A DNA stretch of 64,000 nucleotides from Capsicum annuum (Eukaryota > Streptophyta > Magnoliopsida > Solanales > Solanaceae): contig NC_061121.1 of NCBI RefSeq assembly GCF_002878395.1, positions 44,418,023-44,482,022 on the forward strand, in the 5' to 3' direction. Every line of letters starts with the position of its first letter. Position 1 is the stretch's first letter. The notes below the pieces were generated by a model. The model did no database searches and was not told where the DNA came from. It saw only the letters and a list, made by a program, of their open reading frames with translations. Both the position numbers and the translations under genes were made by a program. Below, piece by piece: positions 47,691 to 59,084 of this stretch.

Positions 47691-48193
47691 TGATGACACG
47701 GAACATATACAAGTATGATTTGAGGTACGCTAAGGCCATAAAAGAACAAGACAACGATTGTACCTTCCATTTCGTCATTCACCGGATTAAATAAGTCTTG
47801 GTATCTATCTCTCATGTCATTTTTAGATTCCCAAGTTACTTCTTCAACTTTTTCATTTTTCCACAACACTTTGACCGAGGCTAGTTCTTTACTCCTCAGT
47901 TTCCTAACTTGGTGATCCAAGACTGCCACAGACTCTTCTTCATAGGATAAGTAGTCTGTCACTTTGACCTTCTCTACAAGCAACACTAATGAATGGCCTC
48001 CAATACATTTCTTCAATATGGATATGTGAAATACTGGATGAAAAGAACCCAAACTTGTAGGTAACTCTAACTCGTATGCAACTCCACCCATCCTTCTCAA
48101 AATCTGGTATGGCCCTATATAGCGAGGACTCAACTTACCTTTCTTCTCAAATCGCATAACTCCCTTCATAAGGGAGACTTGAAGAACACCCAA
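47691..48193 (-). pseudogene. Integrase C-terminus and chromodomain-like end (chromovirus)
   Basis: MRFEKKGKLSPRYIGPYQIL is the conserved GPY/F module; VAYELELPTSLGSFHPVFHI and ILKK follow. The last part, LDHQVRKLRSKELASVKVLW then KNEKVEEVTWESKNDMRDRY, is the degenerate chromodomain typical of plant chromoviruses, thought to steer integration toward heterochromatin. This 177-codon frame is open to the end, the best preserved coding piece of the element. Upstream it is separated from the integrase core by a stop. Confidence 0.88.
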
Positions 48194-48252
48194 TCACCAA
48201 CCTCAAACTCTAAGTCTCTTCTCCTAACATCGACATAGGATTTTTGTCTACT

Positions 48253-49167
48253 CTAGGCTATTTTAAGTCGTTCTCTAATAATTTTCACATCCTCCATCGC
48301 CTGATGAACAAGATCAGGCCCGAAAAACAGAGTCTCACCCACTTCATACCACCCTATCGATGATCTATATCTTCTCCCATACAAAGCTTCAAATAAAGCC
48401 ATCTTAATGCCGGAATGGTCGTTGTTATTATACACAAACTCTATTAACGATAAGTGATCTACCCAGCTACCTTTGAATTCAATTATATAAGCCATCAACA
48501 TATCCCTTAGGGTCTAAATGGTGTGCTCAACTTGCCCATCAATCTGAGGGTGGAAAGCAGTACTCAGGTTCACTTGGGTACCTAATCTTTTCTGAAAAGA
48601 CCTCCAAAACTATGATGAGAATTGCATACCTCTATCAAATATGATGGATACAGGTTCTCCATACAAACGAACTATCTCTTCAATATAAAGCTTGGCATAA
48701 TCATCTCCCGAATAGTTATTCCTCACAGGCAGAAAATGTTTTGACTTGGTAAGCCTTCCAATAATCACCCAAAGAGAATTATACTGGTTTCGGGACCTCG
48801 GACGTCCCATAATGAAATCCATATAGATTAGTTCGTATTTCCTTAAGGGCAAGGCAATCTCTTGGGAAGTACCACCAGGCCTCATATGTTCTACCTTAAC
48901 TTGTTGATAGTTCAAACACTTGGCGACATAGTTGGCCACATCGCGCTACATATTATTCCACTAATAAATGGTTTTCAGAACATGATACATCTTGGTAGAG
49001 CTTAGGTGAAAAACATACCTCGAAGTGTGAGCTTCGTCAAGGATTCTCTTCTGCGAACCATCTACATCTGGCACACACAATGTACCCTGATATCTTAAAA
49101 TACCATCGCTACCAATTTCAAAGGACATCACCTTCTGTTGACCCACATCTTTCTTGATCTGCATCAA
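48253..49167 (-). pseudogene. Integrase zinc finger and catalytic core (chromovirus), broken
   Basis: The H2C2 region shows ILDEAHTSRYVFHLSSTKMY (His pair) and then KCLNYQQVKVEHMRPGG, where the second Cys of the CxxC pair is Tyr. The core follows: MDFIMGRPRSRNQYNSLWVI (first Asp), LTKSKHFLPV, IIFDRGMQFSS (second Asp). After a stop and a frame change come FKGSWVDHLSLIEFVYNNND and ALYGRRYRSSIGW (third-residue region). Integrase joins element DNA to the chromosome. The lost Cys and the stops make it nonfunctional. Confidence 0.88.
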
Positions 49168-49238
49168 GATGGGATCTTCGATCTGTTTCTCTTTAACTTC
49201 TGCACAAAGGGATTATTTAGTTATCTCGTGAACAACTA

Positions 49239-49251
49239 CCCCCCCCCCCCC
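49239..49251. repeat. C13 homopolymer in the former RNase H-integrase linker
   Basis: Thirteen C bases in a row on the plus strand, in otherwise AT-rich DNA. It may be a slippage site or an assembly-sensitive spot. Confidence 0.9.
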
Positions 49252-49259
49252 ATCTTCAA

Positions 49260-49946
49260 AATCTAAGAGTCGCACTTCAAAATTTGCTAGTCGGTGAATA
49301 TCATTCACCCTCTCTCTTTTCACTTCTTCAACATGATAAAGATAACCCATACACAACCCATACACAACCTACTAAGGGCATTGGCTACCATATTTTCCTT
49401 TCCCCAATAATAGTGCAAGATCATGTCATAATCCTTTAGAAATTCTATCAACCGTCGTTGCCTGAGGTTCAATTCTTTCTATGAGAAAACATACTATAAA
49501 CTCTTATGGTCAGTGAAAATATCAACATGCACCCCATAAAGATAATGCCGTCTGATTTTAAGCGCAAACATCACAACCGCTAATTCTAAGTTATGGGTGG
49601 TGTAATTTCGCGCATGCAACTTCAACTACCTAGATGCATAAGGCACCACCTTATGGTGCTACATAAGTACACACCCAAGTCCCACACAGGATGCATCACA
49701 ATACACAACAAACCCTTCCGTACCTTCAAGAAGAGTCAAAACAGGAGCAGTTGTTAACCTATCTTTTAACTTCTCAAAACTATTCTCACAGGAGTCAGAC
49801 CACATGAACTTCACCTTTCTCTGACTCAACTTAGTACGTGGTGCATATATTGAAGAAAAACTCTCTACAAATATTCTGTAATACCTTGCCAAACCCAAGA
49901 AGCTCTGAATATCAGTTGGAGTCGTGGGTCTTGGCCATTTTCTCAC
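49260..49946 (-). pseudogene. RT connection and RNase H (chromovirus), broken
   Basis: WPRPTTPTDIQSFLGLARYY starts the connection; KVKFMWSDSCENSFEKLKDR and LEGTEGFVVYCDASCVGLGC bring the first RNase H Asp (CDAS). Downstream, in other frames, come [30 protein letters not shown] (another catalytic Asp) and ENMVANALSR, with stops between. RNase H removes the RNA template after copying. Confidence 0.85.
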
Positions 49947-50878
49947 TGCTTCAATCTTCTAGGGATCAACCTTAATCTCGTCACTAGACACGATATTCCC
50001 CAAGAAAGCAATAGGATTAAGCTAGAATTTGCACTTTGAAAATTCTGCATATAACTCATGATCTTTAAGAGTCCGAAGGATGATTCAGAGGTGATTGGCA
50101 TGGTCCTCCTTGATTGGCATGGTCCTCCTTGATTGGCATGGTCCTCCTTACTCTTGGAATAAATCAGAATATCATTAATGAAAACCATAACAAACAGATC
50201 TAGAAACTGATGGAAAACCCTTTTCATAAGATCCATGAAGGCTGCAGGTATGTTAGTCAACCCGAAGGACATGACTAAGAATTTATAATTATCGTATCTG
50301 GTTCAGAAAGCTATTTTGGGAATATTTGACTCCCTAACCTTCAAGTGTTGATATCCCGAATGAAGGTCTATCTTTAAAAAATATTTAGCACCCCAAAGTT
50401 GGTAAAAAAGATCATTAATCCTAGGAAGAGGATATTTATTTTTAATTGTGACCTTATTCAACTGATAGTAATCTATGCACATACAAAAAGATCCATGTTT
50501 GTTTTGCATGATGAGTACAGGTGCACCCCAGGGGAAAACACAAGGACGGATAAAACCTTTATCTAGAAGATCTGCTAGCTGCTCTTTCAACTCTGCTGGA
50601 GCCATTCTATATGGTGGAATAGATATAGTACGGGTATCTGGCAATAATTCAATGCCAAAATCTATCACCCTATCAGGTGGTATTCTTGGGAGATCAAATG
50701 GTATGACATCTGGGAACTCATTTACTACTGAGACAGACGGAAAGAAAGGACTTTTGATATTAGAATCTTTAACCCGAATAAGATGGTATAAAAAACCTTT
50801 GTAAATATGTTTACGCACTCTAAGATAATATATAATGTTACCTATAGGCACTAAAGAATGTCCCTCACATTCTATCAT
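49943..50878 (-). pseudogene. Reverse transcriptase (chromovirus), catalytic Asp lost
   Basis: The frame 50303-50878 gives the pre-RT stretch ([40 protein letters not shown]), fingers ([40 protein letters not shown]) and palm ([16 protein letters not shown]). After a stop the palm continues, [16 protein letters not shown] and [19 protein letters not shown], where the YxDD aspartate pair reads Asn-Asp. Directly after this, a 19-bp unit is present three times (50105-50161) and throws the frame. RT copies RNA to DNA; this copy could not. Confidence 0.92.
50094..50152. repeat. 19-bp unit, three tandem copies, in the RT gene
   Basis: TGATTGGCATGGTCCTCCT occurs three times head to tail, beginning at about 50094. 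The two additional copies add 38 bases, which is not a multiple of three, so the RT frame shifts just after the catalytic block. Confidence 0.9.
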
Positions 50879-50984
50879 CGGTTCACTTGGTAAAAAAAAA
50901 GGTGACTCTTCGGGTTCTATAATTTAATGTGGCATAGCAGAAATGAAGCTAGTCCATCCCTAGGATTGCATCAAAATCAATCAT

Positions 50985-51200
50985 GTGTAGGCCTATGAGG
51001 TCTGCCATTGTATCCCTGCCACAAAATTTTTATACATCCTCCTAGCCACTAGAGAACCCCCCACCAAAGTGGAAACAGAAAAAGGATCTGCAATCATATC
51101 AGGCTCAAACCCAAAACCAACAGCCACATAAGGGGTCACATATGATAGGGTAGACCTAGGATCATATAACACATAAACATCGTGGGAAAATATTTGCAAC
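50985..51200 (-). pseudogene. Aspartic protease domain (chromovirus)
   Basis: VYVLYDPRSTLSYVTPYVAV is the retropepsin active-site block; relatives have Asp-Pro/Ser-Gly-Ser, here Asp-Pro-Arg-Ser, so the Gly next to the catalytic Asp is lost. The domain continues FEPDMIADPFSVSTLVGGSL and stops. It lies between the gag zinc knuckle and RT as expected. Confidence 0.82.
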
Positions 51201-51339
51201 TTACAGTAACTACATCCGGTGAGGCCTCTACCATTGGCGGTTGGTTAAGCCGTATAACTGGTTCCAGCCGTTTTCAGTGGCTGAAGTGGCACCCTTCTGT
51301 GGTGCAGAAAAATTATCCTGTGACTTGGCTCCACCAACA

Positions 51340-52557
51340 TTACCCTTTGCTATTGGACATTCTCTCTAGATATGGCCTGGCTGGCCGCACGAATAACAAT
51401 CCATAGCTCCAAACTGACATCTCCCTAGATGATTTCTCCTTCATTTCTCATAGTGTGGGTATGTCTGAGAGGTCTGAGCTACACTTCCTTGAGACTGTGA
51501 ACCCTGCATCTTTGGCCCCTACCTATACTGAAAATCTTGAGTGCACTATACGAATGGGGTCCTGATCACTAGGGCACTGGCTGCAGACTGCGCATTACCC
51601 TATTTTCTTCTTCTACCATTCATTACCCCAATTCCTACTCTACAGCTGATTGTAGCTCTAGTTTACTATTTTGGCTCTCTTTGCCTATTTGTCATTCTAT
51701 CTAGATTCAGTGATCTTTATTTTCTTTTTCTCAAATTGTTGTATGTGGATTGAAATTCTGGCAAAATCTATTTCCTGGTTCAATATTGCTCCCTGACATT
51801 AAAGCCCGAAGTCATCTAAAAGGCCGGATACAAATTTCCTCATTCGGGATCTCATGTTTCTTGTCATCTCTTGAGCATAACAAACTAGTTGGTTTAAATT
51901 CAAAGTGTACTCCTGGACACTCATCTTTCCCTATTTTAGATTCATAAACTCTTTGGATTTGGCCTCCCTCAACTCGAGAGGAAAGAACCAACCGAGGAAG
52001 GCTTCCACGAACTCGGCCCAAATTGTGGGCTCAGCATGCTCACTCTTTGAATTATCCCACTCTTTATACCATTGGTTTGCTACATTCTTATACAGGTAAG
52101 CTGCTAACTCAACCCCCTCTACCTCATCTACATGTATCACCTTAAAGATCTTTTCCATCTCATCCACAAACTACTTTGGATCCTCTTTTACCTTTGTACT
52201 AGTAAACATAGTAGGGTTCATCCACATGAACTAGCCCACTCTTGTAGCCTCAGACGTAAAAGATGCAGATATAATATTTTATGACTATTGAGTATGTGTG
52301 GCTACCATCTGTGCAAGCATATGAATGGACTCTCTAAATTCTGCATTAGATACTTCTCTCTCACGAGGTTGAGTGTGGTTTGTCCCCATCTGGAGAGCTC
52401 TGAGTTTCTTAGGTGGGCTAGTCGGAGTAAGTGGGACTCCTAGAGTAGTATTAATCTCTGAAGTCTGAGCTCTATTTTGGGTCCTCATCCCATGAGTGGG
52501 ACGGACCTTATCTGTCTGAGCATTCTGATCATGCATGATCGTTTTTCTGAAATGCAA
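51340..52557 (-). pseudogene. gag with zinc knuckle (chromovirus)
   Basis: The start is at about 52536-52557 (MHDQNAQTDKVRP). A variable Pro/Thr-rich N-terminus ends in FRESIHMLAQMVATHTQ, followed by stops. The retrotransposon gag core follows: FVDEMEKIFKVIHVDEVEGV, ELAAYLYKNVANQWYKEW, WAEFVEAFLGWFFPLELREA, KSKEFMNLK. Further down, KMSVQEYTLNLNQL leads to the CCHC knuckle CYSCGQPGHI-stop-REC at about 51358-51400, whose four ligands are kept although a stop falls inside it. Gag packages the RNA and may also supply particles to the LARDs. Confidence 0.88.
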
Positions 52558-52745
52558 GGGATCACGGATTAGAGGAAAAATTAGACTCCAAAGAACAAAC
52601 TAAATTACAAAGAGGGGAAACATTCCTAAATGCCAAGTAGCCTTCTGCTTATAAGTGCGGTGTGCTACACACCCATAAATAACATTCTACCTAATTCAAT
52701 TTTGCAGACACCCTGGGACCATGAACCATGCTTTCATATAAAGTT
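52558..52745 (-). promoter_or_regulatory. Primer site and leader of the chromovirus
   Basis: On the minus strand the LTR end GTGACA is followed by AACTTTATATGAAAGCATGG, a decayed form of AACTTGGTATCAGAGCACGG, then TTCATGGTCCCAGGGTGTCT and GGTGTGTAGCAC. The same leader words occur after the primer sites of LARDs A, B and C, which marks the common packaging and priming region. Confidence 0.8.
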
Positions 52746-54996
52746 TGTCACGACCCAAACTAGGGCCTGGCTGTGATGGAGATCACAAACCAAAAAGGCC
52801 CGGGCGTTGTACTTTATCTGGAAATCATGCACAACATTCACATAATAAAATGAGATGCAAAAATATAATCTAGTGTGGAAACATGGTCATACTCTGGATT
52901 TAGTTTAACAATAAGGAATAAAACCCAAACTCAACTAAAAAACATCTGTAACAGTTTGTAAAATCTCTACTGCATGAAAATCTGACAACAATATGAAAGC
53001 TGGGACAAGGCCCTAGTAGACCAAAACAATGTAACAACATAATCTAAAATAACAGGACTTCTTGAACAAAAAAGGATCACCACTGCACAAATCATTTCTC
53101 TCTGGGATAATCTACTAATTAGCCGAACCCTTAGACTGAGCCTCCAACCCTTGGAGGTAGCGGTCAATATAGATGTACTGGTATGCAGAGCAAAAAAAAA
53201 TAATAATTTATATTCAACTTATATGAGGTGAATTAAAAAACTGTTCATAAACATATCATATAGTAAGAAATCTCATGGGCATTTCTGAAAGACTCTGAAA
53301 TAAAATCATCTGAACTCTGAGACATTCTTTGGTTTACTTTTGTGCTAGATGGTATACCCTATAACTCTGAAATTTCATGGGCCATATGGAATCTTCCATT
53401 GACTCGGCGGGGAAGCCTCCAACCCACGTGTGCCACAAGGGTTGGAGTCTCTGACTTTGCTATGCCACACGACCGTTGCCAGCATAAAAATAATATATCC
53501 GGATCGGCAAATCATGGTTTTAGGCTAGGAGTTACTTAAACTCTAGTCGTAGCTCTCTTTATGCACATTTTTAACTCTTTAAGACATTCATTCTCTAAAA
53601 ACATACTCTAAAAACTCTAACTCTGTTATGGAATACATTTAGATGGTATCTCCATACCGTTGACATGCAAGACATATCTCTGATCCATTATTAGTATATA
53701 ATAATCTCTATTTTAAAACGTAAATCTGGGACTACCATATCAATAAATCATTTCAAGAAACTCTTTCTTAGAGCTCATGTAAACGTACGCAAGAAACTCT
53801 CTTTTTCACCATTTCAAATTCACAAGGTGGTGATGTCAAAGATATCAATCATATGCAATTTTTTATTTTTAAGAAAAGGATGAAATCATAACAAGAAACT
53901 CCCTCTCATCATCATAAAAATCATGTTAAATACATGGATATTGAAATGATCCCCTTCAAAACATTAAACAAGCATCTCAAATCATTCCCAACAAGTTCAT
54001 CAACTCTAAATCATCAAAGAGAGGGGTTTAAATAATAATTTTCTCAATCAAATCTTCAACATCATACATATTCATATAAGTTTAAATCAGCTTAAGGGGG
54101 AAAGGCCTAAAGACACAAATAATAGTATCATCAACACACCAAAGATGCAAAGTTTAAATCATATGTTCCAAAACCCCTTTAAAATTCATGTGTGATAACC
54201 TTCAAATCATGTTCTAGTGTTGATTAGCCCATATAGTTTTTAATATAAACCCTACTTACCTCTATTTAGGAAATTAAATCATGATTCTTGATGCCCACGT
54301 CTTGGGGATTCCAAATCTTCAATCAATTTCTAAAACCCACGGTTGAATCTTGAGTTGTTTGGATTTTCTCGGTTAAAACCCTAAGGAGTGTTCTTGATGG
54401 TTTCTGATGAAAATATTAATAATGAGTTCATTTGGAATTAAAATCCCGTATTTAAACTAATAAAGGGGTGAAAAATACCCAATATACCCTTAATGATATG
54501 GAATAAAAATATAATTGGGAGCCCGATTTTATGAACCACCGCGATGCACCACGATAGCGGTGGCTCATTGGAAATTGACGAATGGGATTTTTAAGGTCAC
54601 CGCAAAGCGGAGCCATCGCGTTGTACCACTGGTTAGGACCTGGAACTTCAACGCGATGAGCCAGAATCACGCTATCCTACTGGAATTTGACAATTACTAA
54701 ATAGGCCCACTCCATGATGTTCTAATCACAAAATGATGGTGTTTTACAATTAGGACTTAAATTAGCCATAACTTCTTGCCTGCGTATCGGATTTGGGTGA
54801 ATCTTATATCGATAAAAATCTCATTCAACTTTTCACATGATAAAAAGTCAAAATTAGGGAAATTACATATGGTTTAAACTTTACTCATTTTGAAAGCCAA
54901 AAATGAGACTAAGTCTCTTTGACACTATTCTAGTCATTTAACTCTAAGAGCATATTACCACGAGCTAACGCATGGACGATTTTGCGGGGTGTTACA
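52746..54996 (-). repeat. 5' LTR of the chromovirus
   Basis: On the plus strand TGTCACGACCCAAACTAGGG to GGGGTGTTACA, 2,251 bp. It pairs with 45480-47659. The minus strand begins TGTAACACCCCGCAAAATCG, the same first eleven bases as LARD B. Confidence 0.9.
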
Positions 54997-56135
54997 TGAT
55001 AAGTGTTATTTTCATTCGTGATGTGTATGCTCAGGTCCCTCAATGACCCCCTGTATGTTGGTATGATGGTGGTTATGGAGGCGTAGTAATGTGTTAGGTA
55101 GGGGAGTAGATGTTCTTAAAGGTGAAAATGTCTTTTGTGATTTCTTGAGCTAAGTCTATAGAGGAAGGGGAAGAAGGAGATGAAATATCATTATGTGAGA
55201 TAGTTAAGAAGGTGCTATGTGGTAAAAATTATAGTGAGAATGATTGAATTAGATGGACTTAGTGGGGAGATCTATAAAGTGGGTGTAGTAATGATAGGCT
55301 TGAATATTCTGATTGATGAAAATACAAATCACTATGATAGGCTTGAATATTTTGATTGATGAAAATACAAATCACTACTTTATGTAGTTGGTGCTCCTTG
55401 ATTAAAAACTCGAGTTTGATAGGTCGTAGTGATAACGTGAAGTAATTTTCTTAATGGGATGTAGAGTACAAGTGACTGTAGCTTGAGTTAGCATCTTGTA
55501 ACTCTGAGTTAGGCTTCAACGTAAGAGCACTTTGAAGTGTAACTTAAATTTTTGTTGTTATATGCATGGTGGGAAATTGTACGTTGGAAAATATGAACTA
55601 TGTTATTTATTATTTGTGGTGTGAATGATTAGTGTCTCTAAGTTTAAGTCTATTCGGTGTATCTTTGAGATAGAGAATATTTCTAATCTATTATTATGTC
55701 CCGTGGGAATCTCATCTCATGTCATGTACCAATCTTAATCGAGCCGAGGAGTCTATGGAAAAATCATGCCTTACAATGTTTTGATCATGTGTCATAGAAC
55801 ACATGCCGAGGTCACATCGATATCATGTTTGGTTATTTCATGATGGAACCAATGTAAATCATGCCTACTAGCATCAAATAAACCTCTGACTTATATTCTG
55901 ATTATTATGGTGCGTAGAACTGATGTGCAAGATCATCCATATGCAAAGCCTCACTATCACATGTTTCGTGCTTTCACGTTTCACAAGGGGTTATTATGAA
56001 GCTTATTTGATTCCATTACATAGTTTGTTAAGCAAATATGTTCAATGTGACATTTCATTCTTTTTTCTACACTTTTATAACTTCAACAAGTCCCTACACA
56101 TTATTCAGCGATGAATGTTCCCAAGGGAGAGATAA
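54997..56135 (+). other. Noncoding internal region of LARD C, right part
   Basis: It resumes with TGATAAGTGTTATTTTCATT and parallels LARD A 24805-25772. It has a 43-bp tandem duplication (55293-55378) and ends with ATGAATGTTCCCAAGGGAGA before the 3' LTR. Confidence 0.75.
55293..55378. repeat. 43-bp tandem duplication
   Basis: Two copies of a unit beginning GATAGGCTTGAATATT (55293-55335 and 55336-55378) differ at one base. LARD A has one copy. Confidence 0.85.
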
Positions 56136-58419
56136 TGTAATGCTCCTCATTTTCGAGCTAGAAATCGAACCTCCATTCTTACATGCGTATGCTCTAATTC
56201 CATGGTTTATATTTAAATTCATGTGTCATTATCCTTCTCCTAGTGTATGAAGTGATTATGTGGTGTAAATTGTTCATAAAACTCACTTGGAGCAAGGTTG
56301 AGCTAAGATTCATTCATTCATCTAAAGTTTAAAATTTGATTCTACAAGGGTCAACTTTCAACATGTATAACTTTCGATACATACATAATTTTTTAGCTAC
56401 AGACCCACAAAATTGTAGATAATTGAATTACCTTTTCAACAATAAAAATTTCGCAAAAATCCAATACCTGAGCGAAATGTTATAGCCACTTTCGTGAGAG
56501 AGGCAGTAGCTGCGCACGATTAACGTGTGACGTGCGCTCTGTCGCACACACCTAATTTCCAGGTTCTGTTTTCACATTTTGAAGCACAAAAGGATCCTTT
56601 CCTTCACCCTAACCTGCCTATAACATAGAATTTCAGCCTCAATAATCATCAATTGAATCTTTTATTCAATTTTCTCTTAAAAATCAAAATCCTAGCTCAT
56701 ACCCAAAGATCAAGAATTCATCCCTAAGAAAAAGAATTCAAAGAAACGAATCAAGATCTGGTATTCATCCTTCAAATCTTATAATCTAAGGTATGTGATC
56801 TTTTTTTAATCTACATGGGCGAGTTGAAAACACTTTGAATATGGTTTAAAGTTTGGAAATCAGGAATTTAGAAAGGGGTTTTAAGATTTATGTTTACAAT
56901 TGTGCATTACTAACTCTTCAATGACATTATAGCTTTGGTCTTGAGGCCTCCCCTGAAAATTGAACTCTTACTTATATAAATATAAATGTGTGTACTTGAT
57001 GAATCTAAATGTTGAATTGAGAGCATCAATTATTGGCGATCTCTCACTTGCTTAAAGATTTGTTGTTTTAGTACGTCATGATTTATTTGAACGTATATTG
57101 TGAAGTATGTTACAAATGCTTTTATGGTTGTTAGACTTGATTATGGTTTTGCAACAAATAAAGGGTTATTTGGTGTTAATGGTTAAATATGTTCATTAAG
57201 AAACTTGTATGATTCGTCACAAATTTCATGGCCACCATATGTTTGTTAAAAAGCTGTTAACAATGCCTTTAACGTAATTTGACAAATGCTTTGAAGTATG
57301 AATCTGCTTGAATTGTTTAAAATATGGTGGCCCAAAGCTTATGTTTTGATTGAGGAGACTGTAATATGATGTTTTATGGTTCAGAAACATGTCTTGAAAG
57401 TCTTGGTATGAAGATACCAAATCCGATAAGGACATGATAAAACTCAGAACAGAATATAAATTTCATTTTCGATTTTAGATTTTGAATTCAGAAAGACGCA
57501 TGTTTAGAACAGGATAAAAATGGGAAATCAGAGAATTAGGTGGTTACCCAAAGTAGGCATGGGTCATTCAATCCATTGCCTAAAAATATGTTGAGAATTA
57601 GGTGGTTACCCAAAGTAGGCATGGGTCACTCAATCCATTGCCTAAAAATATGTTTTACCAATACGGATATATTATTATACACTAGCCTAGTGCCCTGTGG
57701 CATATTAGAATCAGAGTCAGGAACTTCAACTCTTACGATAAACTCGGGTTTGGGGCTTGGCCGCTGAGTTAAGGGTGGATCCCATATAGACAGTGGGATA
57801 CTTTAAAAAATGTAGGGTGTACCACCTAGTTCAGAAGTAATACAGAGAATTAAAATTGCCTTGACAAGACTTTTTAAGATCATTTGAGATTTGCCCATGT
57901 ATTTTAAATTACTTTATGTATATTGTTTTATGGCTTGCTCTCACCTATGTTTTATATATATTCATTATTTTGGTTTTCTCTGCGTACCAGTACATATGTA
58001 TTGACCCCCTCTATCTTAGGATCCATGCCACATTCCTGGGTCCATACAGTAGTAGATCTGTCTCAGAAGTTGCACTTGGTAAGCCGTCTCTATTCTGAAA
58101 GGCCTGATAATTAGAGTTCATTGTTTCTTTCTTCTTTATAGTTTACTGGGGGCCTTGTCCCAGTTTTGTCTAAGACGTATGATTGTTATTGTAATGTTAG
58201 AGATTTTGCAGACGGTTGTTTTATGTTTAGACTATTCAGATTTTGCCTTTTTAAATTGTTCAAGTTTATGAGACTGACCATGTTTCCTTCATATATTATT
58301 TTCTGCAAATTTTCTTATACTACATGAATATTATGCATGATTACCATATTTAGAAGAGCGCCTGGACCTTTATGGTTAGGATGCTCGTTACGGCTGGGGC
58401 ACTGGATCGTGTCGTGACA
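56136..58419 (+). repeat. 3' LTR of LARD C
   Basis: It begins TGTAATGCTCCTCATTTTCG and ends GTGTCGTGACA, 2,284 bp. It pairs with 40115-42275, but has about 95 bases near its start that the 5' LTR lacks (TTACATGCGTATGCTCTAAT onward) and which LARD A's 5' LTR has, so the 5' LTR lost them. A 62-bp duplication lies within. Confidence 0.85.
57531..57654. repeat. 62-bp tandem duplication in the LARD C 3' LTR
   Basis: Units 57531-57592 and 57593-57654 begin GAGAATTAGGTGGTTACCCA and differ at one base or so. The 5' LTR has a single copy (about 41446-41510). Confidence 0.85.
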
Positions 58420-58424
58420 AATAG

Positions 58425-59084
58425 GTAGAGAAAGAGGAGGCAATAACTTTCATGGCATGAGATTTATATGGCAATCTCATGTCTTTAGGCAAGGTGGAAT
58501 TAGCTATCCTAGGTTGTGAACTGGGTATGATCAGTGTTATTCTCTTATCATAGTTCTATTCAATGGAAAATTTCATTACTTCGTAACCTGAGTTTAGGCT
58601 GTCATTTGAGTCCTAGATAACAAACATAGACACTTTATACCCTAAGAATAGGAAAGAACTATAACTGAAATTTATATAATAGGAGATTTAAAGGAGGAGA
58701 TGCATTTAAATATGAGAAGGAAAAAAGAGAATAACTGATAAAAGAATGAGGAAACAGATGGAATGTTAGAACCATTTCTTTCATTATGATGACATAGACG
58801 GTGAATACTAATGATGGATAGAGCTGTGAAAATGCGTTGACCCAATTCAACTAAATTAAATCCTAGTGGGCTAAAGAGCTAAACATCTTAGGACGGTCTA
58901 GCCTTTTTAACAAAAAGTTCCTTAAAAATAGCAGTCTAACCCAGCCCTATGTGGGCCATGCATTGGGATGAGTTGTCCGTTCAAAAAAGATAAAACTAAC
59001 CCGAAGCATGATAAACGAAAATATTGTAAGTACAAGACAATCACCAACTTTTGCATTTTGAATTTAATATGTCACCTACTAGTT
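58425..59084. other. No gene seen
   Basis: Original flank of LARD C. Short frames on both strands have no recognisable domain. It resumes the sequence left of 40115. Confidence 0.4.

Larger units (their letters stand above)
45480..54996 (-). mobile_element. Coding Ty3/gypsy chromovirus (Tekay/Del-like), inserted in LARD C
   Basis: On the minus strand: 5' LTR 52746-54996, primer site, gag, protease, RT, RNase H, integrase, chromodomain-like end, polypurine tract, 3' LTR 45480-47659. Total length is 9.5 kb. The long LTRs and chromodomain-like C-terminus fit Tekay/Del chromoviruses. All enzymes are recognisable but carry stops, frameshifts and changed active sites. LTR termini, parts of LTR interior, leader and polypurine region are shared with LARDs A-C. 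Flanks TAATT (left) and TGATA (right) both align to TGATA at the empty site in LARD A (24805-24809). Confidence 0.92.
40115..58419 (+). mobile_element. LARD C: noncoding gypsy derivative, split by a coding chromovirus
   Basis: LTRs at 40115-42275 and 56136-58419 enclose an internal region of two parts (42276-45479 and 55002-56135). Flanks are GATAG (40110-40114) and AATAG (58420-58424), a target duplication with one mismatch. The internal sequence aligns with LARD A almost throughout and has no coding capacity. A reverse-oriented Ty3/gypsy element interrupts it at 45480-54996, at a point where LARD A is uninterrupted (24801-24815). Confidence 0.87.

Noticed and set aside
50475..50804. 109-codon plus-strand frame
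   Set aside because: It is the antisense shadow of the chromovirus RT gene.
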